DNA of 64,000 nucleotides from contig NZ_CP038228.1 of assembly GCF_006838285.1 (NCBI RefSeq), positions 2,232,001 to 2,296,000 of the forward strand, in the 5' to 3' direction. Position 1 is the stretch's first letter. Every line of letters starts with the position of its first letter. The position numbers were made by a program, and so were the translations under genes. This stretch comes from Xanthomonas translucens pv. cerealis. GTDB taxonomy: Bacteria; Pseudomonadota; Gammaproteobacteria; Xanthomonadales; Xanthomonadaceae. A model generated the notes under the pieces. That model was not told the origin of the DNA and did no database searches. It saw only the letters and a list, made by a program, of their open reading frames with translations. This document shows positions 1 to 9,914 of this stretch, piece after piece.

Positions 1-717
1 TACCTGATGGGGCTGGTCGCCACGCGCTCGCTGGACACGCCGATTCCCGGCATTCTGGAACTGGTCGGCCGTGCCGAGCACCGCATCCGCGGCGGGCAGA
101 TCGCCTACGGCGCGCTGGAGCGGCTCAAGGCCGACCGCAACGACGTGCAGGCGCGCGAGGTGTTCGACCGCCACTGGCAGGACCTGGGCCACGGCCTGCT
201 GCTCAAGCGCTACCGCGACGACATCCTCAACGCCACCCCGGAAGAAATCTCCAAGGCCGCGCTGGACACCGTGCCACGCGTGCTGCCGCTGTTCTGGACG
301 TTCCGGGTCATGGCCGGCCTGGGCTTCTACCTGATCGCCTTCTTCATCGCCGCGATGTGGTTCTCGTGCAAGCACACCTTCGAGGATAAGCGCTGGTTCC
401 TGACGCTGGCGCTGTGGTCCCTGCCGGCGCCGTGGATCGCGATCGAATGCGGCTGGTTCGTCGCCGAGTACGGCCGCCAGCCGTGGGCGGTGGAAGGCGT
501 GCTACCCACGTTCTACGCCGCCTCCGGCCTGGCCCTGCACGAGATCGTGATCACCCTGGCCGGCTTCGTGGCGATCTACACCGTGCTGCTGGTCATCGAG
601 ATCAAATTGATGCTCAAGGCGATCGGCAAGGGCCCGGACCATCTGCCCGCGCTGCTGCAGCCGACCCCGCGCCCCGCCGCGCCTATTGCCGCCACCGCGG
701 CCGCCGGTCAACGCTGA
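1..717 (+). CDS. cydA: Cytochrome bd ubiquinol oxidase subunit I, C-terminal part
   Basis: Partial gene open at the left edge; 238 residues and the stop are visible. Subunit I of the bd-type quinol oxidase binds the hemes and oxidises ubiquinol in the inner membrane. The visible part has at least three membrane spans, the FWTFRVMAG block that corresponds to the E. coli region carrying the Met ligand of heme b558, and the conserved GWFVAEYGRQPW segment. The C-terminus ends in a Pro/Ala-rich tail. cydB follows after 19 nt and cydX after that, so the three form one operon. The N-terminal half, with the Q-loop, is outside the window. Confidence 0.96.
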   Translation, partial: YLMGLVATRSLDTPIPGILELVGRAEHRIRGGQIAYGALERLKADRNDVQAREVFDRHWQDLGHGLLLKRYRDDILNATPEEISKAALDTVPRVLPLFWTFRVMAGLGFYLIAFFIAAMWFSCKHTFEDKRWFLTLALWSLPAPWIAIECGWFVAEYGRQPWAVEGVLPTFYAASGLALHEIVITLAGFVAIYTVLLVIEIKLMLKAIGKGPDHLPALLQPTPRPAAPIAATAAAGQR

Positions 718-736
718 TCCCGGCAGGAGAATGACG

Positions 737-1888
737 ATGGACTTCATTGCATTGGACTACACCACGCTGCGCCTGATCTGGTGGTTGCTGCTCGGCATCC
801 TGCTGATCGGTTTCGCGGTGATGGACGGTTTCGACCTGGGCGTCGGCGCGCTGCTGCCGTTCGTGGCCAAAAACGACGCCGAACGCCGGCTGGTGGTGAA
901 CACCATCGGCCCGGTCTGGGAAGGCAACCAGGTCTGGCTGGTGCTCGGCGGCGGCGCGATCTTCGCCGCCTGGCCGCCGCTGTACGCGGTCAGCTTCTCC
1001 GGCTTCTACCTGGCCATGTTCGTGATCCTGTTCGCGCTGATCCTGCGCCCGGTCGGCTTCAAGTTCCGCGGCAAGCTGCCCAGCCAGCGCTGGCGCAACG
1101 GCTGGGACTGGGCGCTGTTCATCGGCGGCTTCATTCCGGCGCTGATCATGGGCGTGGCGGTGGGCAACGTGCTGCTGGGCGTGCCATTCCACTTCGACGA
1201 CACGCTGCGGGTGTTCTACACCGGCAGCTTCTTCGGCCTGCTGATGCCGTTCGCGCTGCTCGCCGGCCTGCTCAGCGTGAGCATGCTGGTGGCGCACGGC
1301 GCGGCGATGCTGGCACTGAAGACCGACGGCCCGGTGGCCGAGCGCGCGGCCCGCTACGGCAGCGTGGCGGCACTGGTGGCCTGTGCGCTGTTCGCCGTCG
1401 GCGGCGTGTGGGTGGTGCTGGGCCTGCCCGGCTACGTGGTGACCTCGCCGGTGGTCACCGACGGCGCCACCAACCCGCTGCTGAAGACCGCGGTGCTCGG
1501 CGAGGTCGGCGGCTGGATGCGCAACTACCAGGCGATGCCGCTGACCGCGCTGGCGCCGATGGCCGGCCTGCTCGGCCTGCTGCTCAGCGCGCTGCTGCTG
1601 CACAAGCGGCGCGGCGGGCTGGCCTTTCTCGCCTCGGGCACGGCCATCGCCGGCATCATCCTCACCGTCGGCTTTGCGATCTTCCCGTTCCTGCTGCCCT
1701 CCTCCAGCCAGCCCGGCTCCAGCCTGACCGTGTGGGACGCCTCAAGCAGCCGCCTGACCCTGTGGATCATGCTGCTGGCCACCACGCTGTTCCTGCCGAT
1801 CATCATTGGCTACACCACCTGGGTGTACCGGGTGCTGAAGGGCAAGGTCAGCGCCGAATCGCTGGACGACAACCCCAACGCGTACTGA
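737..1888 (+). CDS. cydB: Cytochrome bd ubiquinol oxidase subunit II
   Basis: A 383-residue polytopic membrane protein, normal length for CydB, partner of CydA in the bd oxidase. Conserved blocks seen are WWLLLGILLIGFAVMDGFDLG near the N-terminus and GPVWEGNQVWLVLGGGAIFA around residue 55, both diagnostic for subunit II. The start at 737 (MDFIALDY) is preferred because AGGAG at 725-729 sits 7 nt upstream; an in-frame ATG at 731 lies directly on the ribosome binding site and would add only two residues (MT). It is followed by cydX 33 nt downstream. Confidence 0.95.
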   Translation: MDFIALDYTTLRLIWWLLLGILLIGFAVMDGFDLGVGALLPFVAKNDAERRLVVNTIGPVWEGNQVWLVLGGGAIFAAWPPLYAVSFSGFYLAMFVILFALILRPVGFKFRGKLPSQRWRNGWDWALFIGGFIPALIMGVAVGNVLLGVPFHFDDTLRVFYTGSFFGLLMPFALLAGLLSVSMLVAHGAAMLALKTDGPVAERAARYGSVAALVACALFAVGGVWVVLGLPGYVVTSPVVTDGATNPLLKTAVLGEVGGWMRNYQAMPLTALAPMAGLLGLLLSALLLHKRRGGLAFLASGTAIAGIILTVGFAIFPFLLPSSSQPGSSLTVWDASSSRLTLWIMLLATTLFLPIIIGYTTWVYRVLKGKVSAESLDDNPNAY

Positions 1889-1921
1889 CGCGCCCACCCC
1901 ATCCATTTAGGAGATCGCAGC

Positions 1922-2032
1922 ATGTGGTATTTCGCCTGGATTCTCGGTGTCGGCCTGGCCTCCACCGCCGCCATCCTCAACGGCATGTGGTTCGAGGCCC
2001 GCGAGGGCGCCGCCCTCGAGGCCAAGGACTGA
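1922..2032 (+). CDS. cydX: Cytochrome bd oxidase small subunit CydX
   Basis: A 36-residue single-span protein beginning MWYFAWILGVGLA, the signature N-terminus of CydX/CbdX. It stabilises the CydAB complex and heme d. It has a good ribosome binding site (AGGAG at 1909-1913, 8 nt before the ATG) and lies 33 nt after cydB, the usual cydABX order. The membrane span is followed by an acidic tail (WFEAREGAALEAKD). It is short and easily missed by automatic gene calling. Confidence 0.93.
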   Translation: MWYFAWILGVGLASTAAILNGMWFEAREGAALEAKD

Positions 2033-2092
2033 AATTTTTTCGCAAAGGATCTTGCCGAATGCGGGCGAGCCCCGTATCATGTGCGGCTCCTT

Positions 2093-2169
<77 letters not shown>

Positions 2170-2188
2170 GTTTCAAGGTCACAAGAAG

Positions 2189-2219
2189 CCTGGAAAACCT
2201 CAGTTTTCCGGGTTTTTTT
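2189..2219 (+). terminator. Rho-independent terminator after tRNA-Pro
   Basis: Inverted repeat CCTGGAAAAC (2189-2198) / GTTTTCCGGG (2203-2212), 4-nt loop, followed by a run of T to 2219. It lies 20 nt after the tRNA CCA end. Confidence 0.9.
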
Positions 2220-2539
2220 GTGTCCGCACACCGCGGCACGGCAACGCCGCCGCAAAGAACCGGCCGGCCGCCAGCGGCAGCGCAGTCGCACGCGCCGCGC
2301 GCCGCACGCACCTCCTTGGTCAGCGCGCTGCGGCAGGCTGCGGCCGCGCGAGCATGCCGTTTGCGGCAACGACCCGATGTGCCGGCAGAACGCGCGAACC
2401 GACGCGCGGCGATGCAACCGACCGCGCGCATGCGCGATCGGCGAGGAACGCGCGACGCTGCGCGCCGATCATCAACGTGAATGGCTCCATTGGGCCATTG
2501 CACGCGCCGGTTCGCTTCGCAGACAAATCCGGCGCCGAA
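2220..2539. other. Gene-free stretch upstream of the effector promoter
   Basis: Between the tRNA terminator and the PIP box no convincing gene is seen. The open frames here have Arg/Ala-rich composition typical of non-coding frames in GC-rich DNA and no ribosome binding sites. A tandem TTCGCTTCGC sits at 2511-2520. From about 2580 to 2660 the DNA becomes noticeably more AT-rich than the flanking housekeeping genes. Confidence 0.6.
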
Positions 2540-2600
2540 TTCGCATAGGGCAGCACCGCTTCGGAATCGCGCCATTGCGTTCCAGGCTGACTACTAAGCT
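2540..2600 (+). promoter_or_regulatory. PIP box and -10 motif (HrpX-type promoter)
   Basis: TTCGC (2540-2544), 15 nt, TTCGG (2560-2564): fits the relaxed plant-inducible promoter consensus TTCGB-N15-TTCGB bound by HrpX. Exactly 30 nt after it lies TAAGCT (2595-2600), matching the YANNNT -10 motif known at 30-32 nt from PIP boxes. The effector ATG is 55 nt further on. Spacing and downstream gene both agree with HrpG/HrpX control; regulation itself is inferred. Confidence 0.82.
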
Positions 2601-2654
2601 GCGCGTCGCGTTTATCCAGACGCTTCAAATACTTTCTATGGATACTAAAAAATC

Positions 2655-4550
2655 ATGCATGCATCTCCATCGATAACCTCATCACACACCACTCCGCTGA
2701 TCATACAGGCGCAGAATGCGCCCATCGACGTAAACGCATCGCAGCACGACCCGGAACAGGGCAACGTCGGTAATGACGTGCACGTCGCAGCGCTAGGCAG
2801 GCCGCCGCGTCGCGACTTGCAGGGCCAGCAAGCAGCGAACGCCATGACCTCGGCGAATACGGCCAGCGGCAGCGCCGCCCCGGCCGAAGCACAGCAATCG
2901 CTGCAGTCAGTATCCGCTGATGCGGTTGCGGGCAAAACCTTGCATGCCGGCGCGGTGCGTTTGGAGAATCGAAGTCTGGTTTCCGACGATCCGGTCATCC
3001 ATGCATTGCTGTCGTTCGCGCAAGCCAACGAGCCGCTGCAAGCGCGGATCGCAAGCAATCCCGATGCCCCCACGAAATTGGAAATATGCGCTCACCCTGA
3101 ACTTGAGGAAGCGCTTGAAGCATTCAAAAAAGCCTTCATGGTCGAGCAAGCGAATCTGCTTTCCGCTTCAGATCCTTCGGGCGCGCGCGTTTACGATGAT
3201 GTCAAGGGCGACATTCATATTGCCGTGTTGCAAAAAGCCATCGAAAAAGGCGCAAGCGCATTTGGGGAAAATGCAAAGATCCACCGCCACGGCCAAGATT
3301 TGACTGCAGCACAGTTCCTGGCCTTGCATGCCCCCACCATCCGCTGCAACGACGAATTTCTGGAGATGAACGTCAAGCAACGCGTCCGCTGCGACCGCGA
3401 TCTGCTGGTGCGCCTGGGCGCGCAGTCGCTGCTGCACGCCGCCACCAAGAAAGAGACGATTCCAATCGGCCTGTTGGGCAGCCTTGCCGCGAGCAGCGGA
3501 CTCGGCTCGCTTTGGGAATTGAAAGCGGCGCAGGCACTGAAGGACACCTTCTTCGGAGCGCACTATTCGCCGAGCAAGCATGCGCTGCAATTGGCAGGCA
3601 TCGATTCGGTACCGCCCATGCTGATCGAGACATTGGACACGATGTGCGTGCTGTCCATCATGCAGCGCATGAAAGGCGAGAGGGAACCGCTGAGCGCTTT
3701 GCTGCGCAAGGCCACCACGGCCGGCGCGATTTCCTCGGTACTTTCCTTTCCCAACAACCTGTTGCAATACGCCGGCTTCAAGTCACGGCCGGCGGACCTT
3801 GCCGCCAACGTGCTGACGACCGAAGCGGCCATCTTCGGCGCAGCCTCGGGGATTCCGCCCGAAGTGAAGGAAAACGAGGAAAACATGCGCGCGGGCCTGT
3901 TCCAGAGCATGAGAGCGGGCGTGCTCGCGGCGCCTGCCGACGCAGCCTCGGCGCGGCAAACGGTCGAGCAGATGACCAAGCATGCGCTTGAGATCGGGCC
4001 AGGCGAAAGCACTGCGGTGAAATCCATGGGCGTGGCCGCGATGGTCGGCCTGATCCCGTTGATCGCCAGCGACAAGGCGACCGGCCTGCTGTCGGAACGG
4101 GTCTTGCGCATCTTCCGCAGCACCGTCTTCAATCCGATCGAGGCAATCGCGCTCAACGCGCTTGCGCTGAGCAGCCGCGTCAACATCCCCAAGGTCTTCG
4201 ATTCCCACGATACCAAGCACGCACGTGTCGCGCAGGCCATTCTCATGCGTGCCAGCCAACAGATGGATGCCGGAGAACGCACGATCAGCCCAGAAGAGTT
4301 ACACGAGAAGCTCGGCCAGCAGCGTAATTTCCTGCACCGACTCGGCACAGTCATCGTCGATGGCATGAACGCGATGTTCGAATCGGTTCCGAGCGTGGTG
4401 CGCAAACTCGGCTATGGCGAGCCGCCCTTGGATGAGCGCATTCCGTATCAGGATCTGCATGTGCCGTTGCCGCCACCGCCGGCATCGCAGGCATCGCAGG
4501 CATCGCAGGCGCCTCCGGCACCGAACGCAGCGCCGATACCGCCAGTGTAG
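2655..4550 (+). CDS. xopB: Type III effector, XopB/HopD1 (AvrPphD) family
   Basis: A 631-residue protein recognised as a member of the HopD1/AvrPphD/XopB effector family, delivered into plant cells by the Hrp type III secretion system; some family members suppress plant immunity. Family blocks remembered from Pseudomonas HopD1 and seen here: SLVSDDPVIHALLSFAQA (about residue 110), LQLAGIDSVPPMLIE, LQYAGFKSRPADLAANVLTTE, AAIFGAASGIPPEVKE, IASDKATGLLSERVLRIFRS and KLGYGEPPLDERIPYQDL near the C-terminus. The first 60 residues are Ser/Thr/Gln-rich and disordered-looking, as expected for a type III signal. The tail is Pro-rich with three ASQ repeats. No ribosome binding site is obvious before the ATG. 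A PIP box with correctly spaced -10 lies upstream. GC content and codon use are less extreme than in neighbours, suggesting acquisition beside the tRNA. Confidence 0.93.
   Translation: MHASPSITSSHTTPLIIQAQNAPIDVNASQHDPEQGNVGNDVHVAALGRPPRRDLQGQQAANAMTSANTASGSAAPAEAQQSLQSVSADAVAGKTLHAGAVRLENRSLVSDDPVIHALLSFAQANEPLQARIASNPDAPTKLEICAHPELEEALEAFKKAFMVEQANLLSASDPSGARVYDDVKGDIHIAVLQKAIEKGASAFGENAKIHRHGQDLTAAQFLALHAPTIRCNDEFLEMNVKQRVRCDRDLLVRLGAQSLLHAATKKETIPIGLLGSLAASSGLGSLWELKAAQALKDTFFGAHYSPSKHALQLAGIDSVPPMLIETLDTMCVLSIMQRMKGEREPLSALLRKATTAGAISSVLSFPNNLLQYAGFKSRPADLAANVLTTEAAIFGAASGIPPEVKENEENMRAGLFQSMRAGVLAAPADAASARQTVEQMTKHALEIGPGESTAVKSMGVAAMVGLIPLIASDKATGLLSERVLRIFRSTVFNPIEAIALNALALSSRVNIPKVFDSHDTKHARVAQAILMRASQQMDAGERTISPEELHEKLGQQRNFLHRLGTVIVDGMNAMFESVPSVVRKLGYGEPPLDERIPYQDLHVPLPPPPASQASQASQAPPAPNAAPIPPV
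4482..4508 (+). repeat. Three 9-bp tandem repeats in the effector 3' end
   Basis: The unit GCATCGCAG occurs three times head to tail at 4482-4490, 4491-4499 and 4500-4508, encoding (Ala-Ser-Gln)x3 in the Pro-rich C-terminal tail. Unit length is a multiple of three, so copy-number change would keep the frame. Confidence 0.9.
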
Positions 4551-4583
4551 CCCTGCCCGAGACGGCAGCGAGCGCGCTGCGAC

Positions 4584-4695
4584 GGTCACCGGCGGTTCGC
4601 CACCGGTGACCCTGCGCGGTGTGCCACGGCATGCCGGCCAAGCGAGCGGCCGCCGCCACGCCGGTCTGGCGGCCGCGTGCAGTGCGGCCGCCAGA
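4584..4695. terminator. Two strong hairpins between convergent genes
   Basis: GGTCACCGG (4584-4592) pairs with CCGGTGACC (4603-4611). TCTGGCGGCCGC (4665-4676) pairs perfectly with GCGGCCGCCAGA (4684-4695) across a 7-nt loop. They lie between the converging ends of the effector (stop 4550) and the hydrolase pseudogene (stop 4746). No T tract follows, so they are only candidate terminators or mRNA-end stabilisers. Confidence 0.45.
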
Positions 4696-4745
4696 CTGCC
4701 GCGCCGGCGCCGCCATCGACGGCCGTGCGCCTGGCGCCCGCCCGC

Positions 4746-6806
4746 TCAGCGCAACGGCAGACCGATGTAGCTCGCCTGCTGCGGCGTGTGCCAGATGCGC
4801 TGCGTGGCCTGCTGGTAGTCGCCCGGCTTGGCGAAGTAGATGTTGGGCACGTAGGTGTGCGGGTTGCGGTCGTACAGCGGAAACAGGCTGGAGTGGGCCT
4901 GCACCATCACCCGGTGGCCGCACTGGAAGGTGTGGTTGGCGGTGGGCAGGCCGAAGCTGTACGCCAGCGGCTGGTTCGGCGCGATCGGCTTGGGCGTTTC
5001 GAAGCTCTCGCGGTAGCGACCGCGGAAGATCGCCAACGATACCGCCAGTTCGTAGCCGCCCAGTTTCGGATCGGAGGCCATTTCGTCCGGATACACGTCG
5101 ATCAGTTTCACCACCCAGTCGCTGTCGCTACCGCTGGTGGAAGCCCGCAGGTGTACCTCGGGCACGCCGGCGATGCGCAGCGGCGCATCCAGCGGTGCGC
5201 TGACGAAGCTCAGCATGTCCGGGCGGCCATCGACGAACCGCTGGTCGTGCACCAGCCAGGTGGTCCACATGTCGCGGTCGCCGAACGTGACCGGGCGCGG
5301 CGCGAACGGCACCGGCTTGGCCGGGTCGGACGCGTATTCCTCGTAGTCGCCCTGCCCGGCCGTCGGCGCGTCGAACGACAGCGTGCCGCCGGCGCCCAGG
5401 TACAGCGGCTTGCTGCGCGCCGCGCAGCCCTGCGCGCAGCTGCGCGGCCAGGCCTGCAGGCGATCCAAGTGGTTCTCGCCGGTGTTGTAGATGAACACCG
5501 GCGGCGTGTCGGCCTTGGCCGCGCCATCGACCAGGTACTGGTCGAAGAACGGCTTGAGCACGTCGCGGCGGAACTGCAGCGCGGTGTCGCCGTCGAACTT
5601 CAGCGCGCCCAGCGCCGAGCCGTCGTAGTTGACCTGGCTGTGCCGCCACGGCCCCATCACCAGATAGTTTCTGTCGTTGCCGGTGTCGCGCGGCGCCATC
5701 GCCTGGTAGCTGTGGATCGGGCCCCACATGTCCTCCTGGTCCCACAGGCCCTGCAACCACATCATCGGCACCTTCAGCGGCGTGCGCGCCATCACCTTGT
5801 CCAGCGCCTGGCCCTGCCAGAACGCGTCGTAGGCCGGGTGCTCGGTGAGCTTGTGCCACCACGGCAGCTGCTCCAGGCCGGCGGCCTTGGCGTAGTCGCC
5901 GGCCGAACCGGCGCGCAGGAAATTGCTGTAGTCGTCGTGGCCGTGGCGCGGGATGCCGCTGCCCTTGCCGCGCTTGCTCAGCTGGCTGGTGAAGTAGTCG
6001 AAGCTGACCTGGCGGAAGGCGCCGTCGTTGAGCCAGTCGTCGCCCATCCAGCCGTCGATCATCGGGCTTTACGGCGCGGCCACCTTTAGCGCAGGGTGCG
6101 GGTCGGTCAGCACCATGACCACGGTGAAGCCTTCGTAGGAGGAGCCGAGCATGCCGACCTTGCCATTGGACTCGTGCACGTTCTTGACCAGCCAGTCGAT
6201 GGTGTCCCAGGCGTCGGTGGCGTGGTCGACCTTGCTGCCGTTGAGCGACCCGCGCAGCGGCCAGGTCATCACGTAGTCGCCCTGCGAACCGTACTTGCCG
6301 CGGATGTCCTGGAACACGCGGATGTAGCCGCCGTCGACGAATACCTCGTCGCCCTGCGGCAACAGGTCGCGCATATGCGGCGAAGCCAGCCGGCTGGCGC
6401 GGCCGCTGGCGTCGTAGGGCGCGCGCGTCAGCAGCATCGGCGCATGCTGCGCGCCCTTGGGCAGCACGATCACCGTGTGCAGCTTGACCCCGTCGCGCAT
6501 CGGGATCATCACCTCGCGCTTGACGTAGTCGTTGGCCGCGGTCGGCGCGACGAAGGCCTTGCCGGTGATGTCGGGGGTCATCGGCGCGGTCTGCGCCTGG
6601 GCGGCAGCGGCCAGCGCGGCGGTGACAACGGTGACGAGCAAGCGGGCGGCAATGGGACGCTGAGCGGCGGCAACGGCGCGCAGTGGAGTTGGCGCAGAGC
6701 AGACGATTGCGTGTGTTGTGAAACGTGTAGGGAGCTTCAGCCGCGACAACTTCCGAAGCCGGAAGGCACGCCACTGCGCTCGTCGCGACTGAAGTCGCTC
6801 CCACAA
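4746..6806 (-). pseudogene. CocE/NonD-type (peptidase S15 family) alpha/beta hydrolase, split by an in-frame stop
   Basis: Two adjacent frames make one S15/CocE-type serine hydrolase (X-Pro dipeptidyl-peptidase / glutaryl-7-ACA acylase group). The N-terminal piece (6069-6806) has a hydrophobic export signal ending AAAAQAQ, the nucleophile motif GSSYEG and ends HPALKVAAP. A TAA (6069-6071) follows, and the C-terminal piece resumes two codons later in the same frame with MIDGWMGDDW and runs to 4746 with the beta-sandwich domain. Homologues read straight through this point, probably with Glu (GAA to TAA is one change). The N-terminal part also lacks an ATG or GTG start: the frame opens at a TTG inside a REP palindrome. 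Either a real pseudogene, a sequencing error, or readthrough; decay is favoured by the two defects. Confidence 0.85.
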
Positions 6807-6865
6807 GGGCTTGCGCAGCGTAATCGCGCCACGAGGTCTTTTGCGGGAGGGACTTCAGTCCCGAC
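6781..6865. repeat. Two REP-like palindromes
   Basis: Copies of the GGGAGCGACTTCAGTCGCGAC palindrome family: one at 6781-6804 (minus orientation) and a diverged one at 6844-6865. The same family recurs at 28665-28785. The first overlaps the 5' end of the hydrolase pseudogene. Confidence 0.8.
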
Positions 6866-6952
6866 TGCATGCCCGTTCGGGCACTTCACCACTTCGCTCG
6901 TCGCCGCCGTTGCTCCTACAACAACGCGCATTCCCCGTCTGCAACGGATGCG

Positions 6953-8200
<1,248 letters not shown>

Positions 8201-8220
8201 TGATGGTTCCAGTGTTGGTC

Positions 8221-8398
8221 GGGACCCGGGACCGGGGACCCGGAAAAGCCGCATGCGGCAGGGGGTGCCGTGTCAGCGTAGAAAAGCCCGCTGGACGGCG
8301 TTTCGTGATCCTGAAGGATATGCCGTGTGATGGGGTCTCGGCGCCGCTATGCGCCTGTTCAGGGTCCCCGGTCCCCGGTCCCCGGTCCCGGCTCCTGC
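8221..8398. repeat. Family 1 inverted-end element between proB and proA
   Basis: Left arm 8221-8247 (GGGACCCGGGACCGGGGACC...), right arm about 8361-8398 (AGGGTCCCCGGTCCCCGGTC...), inverted relative to each other, with about 115 bp between them. The left arm continues CCCGGAAAAG exactly as in the copy at 43543. The right arm overlaps the last codons of proB. Confidence 0.75.
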
Positions 8399-9588
8399 AC
8401 CACCACCAGATCGTCGCGGTGAATCACATTCTCCCCATAGCTATACCCCAGGATCGCTTCGATGTCGCGCGAGTGGCGGCGGGCGATGCGGCGCACGTCG
8501 GCGGCCGAGTACTGGCTGACGCCGCGCGCCAGGCAGCGATCGCCCGCGGCGTCGCGCAGGCGCACTTCGACCATGTCGCCGCGGCGGAAGTCGCCTTCGG
8601 CACCGACCACGCCGCCGGGCAGCAGCGAGGCGCCCTTGTCGGCCAGCGCGGCGGCGGCGCCGGCATCGACCAGGATCGCGCCAGGTTCCACCGGCACCTG
8701 GCGCAGCCAGTACTTGCGCGCGGCGAGGCGGGTGCGCGCCGGATGGATACGGGTGCCGCGCAGGCGGTCCTGGGCCAGGCCGCGCACCACCTCGGCGCTG
8801 CGGCCGTTGAACAGGTAGGTTTCGATGCCGGCGGCGCCGGCCTTGGCCGCGGCCTCCAGCTTGGTACGCATGCCGCCGGTGCCGACGCTGCTGCCGCTGC
8901 CGCCGGCCATCGCCAGCACCGCTGCGGTCAGCTCGGGGACGTCGTCCAGCGGCTGCGCGCGCGGGTCGCTGCGCGGATCGGCGGTATACAGGCCGTCGAT
9001 GTCGGTGGCGATGAACAAGGCGTCGGCATCGACCAGCGCGGCGACGATCGCGGCGAGATTATCGTTGTCGCCGAGCTTGAGTTCGTCCACCGACACGGTG
9101 TCGTTCTCGTTGACCACCGGCAGCGCACCCAACCGCAACAGTTCGCCCAGGGTGGCACGCGCGTTGAGGTAGCGGCGGCGGTTGCGCAGGTCGTCGTGGG
9201 TCAGCAGCACCTGCGCCACCGGGCGCTCGAAGAAGCGTTGCCACAGTGCGATCAGCTGCGCCTGGCCGAGCGCGGCCAACGCCTGCCGCGCGGCGATCGC
9301 CGCGCCGGCCTCGGCGGCCCGCGGCAGGATCGCGCGGCCGGCGGCGACCGCGCCGGAGGACACGATCACCAGTTCGCGCCCGGCCGCCAGGTTGGCCGAG
9401 ACGAACTGCGCCAGCCCCAGCGCGTAGCGCGGCGACAGCCCGCCACCGCCATCGGCGGCGAGCAGACTGCTGCCGACCTTGAGCACCGCGCGCCGCCATG
9501 GCGGCAGCGCCTGCTCGACGAACGCCGAAGCGGCAGCGGTCACCACGCGCATCGCGGCCACGCCCGGCTCATTGCGCGTTCCATGCAT
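8359..9588 (-). CDS. proB: Glutamate 5-kinase
   Basis: First enzyme of proline synthesis: phosphorylates glutamate with ATP. Amino-acid-kinase fold with VLKVGSSLL near residue 40, ISSGAVAAG-type segment (VIVSSGAVAAGRA), NENDTVSVDEL, and GGMRTKLEAA; the C-terminal about 90 residues are a PUA domain. The frame begins at 9588 but a start at MRVVTAAASAF (9552) would avoid the overlap with the upstream YciI-like gene and gives a more usual length. The last residues (PGPGTGDRGP) are encoded by a dispersed repeat arm. Proline feedback control is usual for the family. Confidence 0.94.
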   Translation of the reverse strand: MHGTRNEPGVAAMRVVTAAASAFVEQALPPWRRAVLKVGSSLLAADGGGGLSPRYALGLAQFVSANLAAGRELVIVSSGAVAAGRAILPRAAEAGAAIAARQALAALGQAQLIALWQRFFERPVAQVLLTHDDLRNRRRYLNARATLGELLRLGALPVVNENDTVSVDELKLGDNDNLAAIVAALVDADALFIATDIDGLYTADPRSDPRAQPLDDVPELTAAVLAMAGGSGSSVGTGGMRTKLEAAAKAGAAGIETYLFNGRSAEVVRGLAQDRLRGTRIHPARTRLAARKYWLRQVPVEPGAILVDAGAAAALADKGASLLPGGVVGAEGDFRRGDMVEVRLRDAAGDRCLARGVSQYSAADVRRIARRHSRDIEAILGYSYGENVIHRDDLVVVQEPGPGTGDRGP

Positions 9589-9826
9589 GCACGCTCAGTT
9601 CAGATGCGCCCTCGATCGCCAGCGGATCCTCGGCGACGATCGCCTGCGCCTGTTCCAGGCTGGCGACGTTCTTCAGCAGGTAGGCGCCGCCGCTGCCGTC
9701 GCCGAAACCGCCGGCCAGTTCCAGCAGCCCGCGCGCGCGCAATGCGGCGAGAAAATCGCGGTGCGGCTGGACCACCGACGGCGGAACGTCCGGCTTGCGC
9801 ATCGCCATCACCAGGTACATCGTCAT
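9569..9826 (-). CDS. YciI-like (dimeric alpha/beta barrel) protein
   Basis: An 85-residue protein beginning MTMYLVMAMRKPDVPPSVVQPHRDFL with the YciI pattern: short beta strand, R/H region, then GPFGD-like GGFGDGSGGAYLL and an ending with VEEDPLA-type sequence (VAEDPLAIEGAS). Family members are small ferredoxin-like folds, some with chlorite-dismutase-like or dehydratase activity; function here is unknown. AGGAG lies 7 nt before the first ATG (9826). It overlaps the annotated 5' end of proB by 20 nt if proB starts at 9588. Confidence 0.85.
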   Translation of the reverse strand: MTMYLVMAMRKPDVPPSVVQPHRDFLAALRARGLLELAGGFGDGSGGAYLLKNVASLEQAQAIVAEDPLAIEGASELSVHAWNAQ

Positions 9827-9914
9827 CCTGTTGCTCCTTGATCGATCATGTCAGCACACGGCCAGCGCGGCGGCCCGCCATTCCGGCATCGCCTGCCGCC
9901 GTCCGATCCGCACA

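Noticed and set aside
2511..2544. TTCGC pairs at 2511/2516 with 2540 as an alternative PIP box
   Set aside because: Spacers are 24 and 19 nt, not 15; the 2540/2560 pair has the correct spacing and a correctly placed -10.
2638..2640. Upstream ATG as effector start
   Set aside because: It is in a different frame from the effector and meets a stop shortly after.
4677..6089. A 470-residue plus-strand frame opposite the split hydrolase
   Set aside because: Composition is Val/Arg/Gln/His-rich shadow sequence; the minus strand has clear S15-family motifs.
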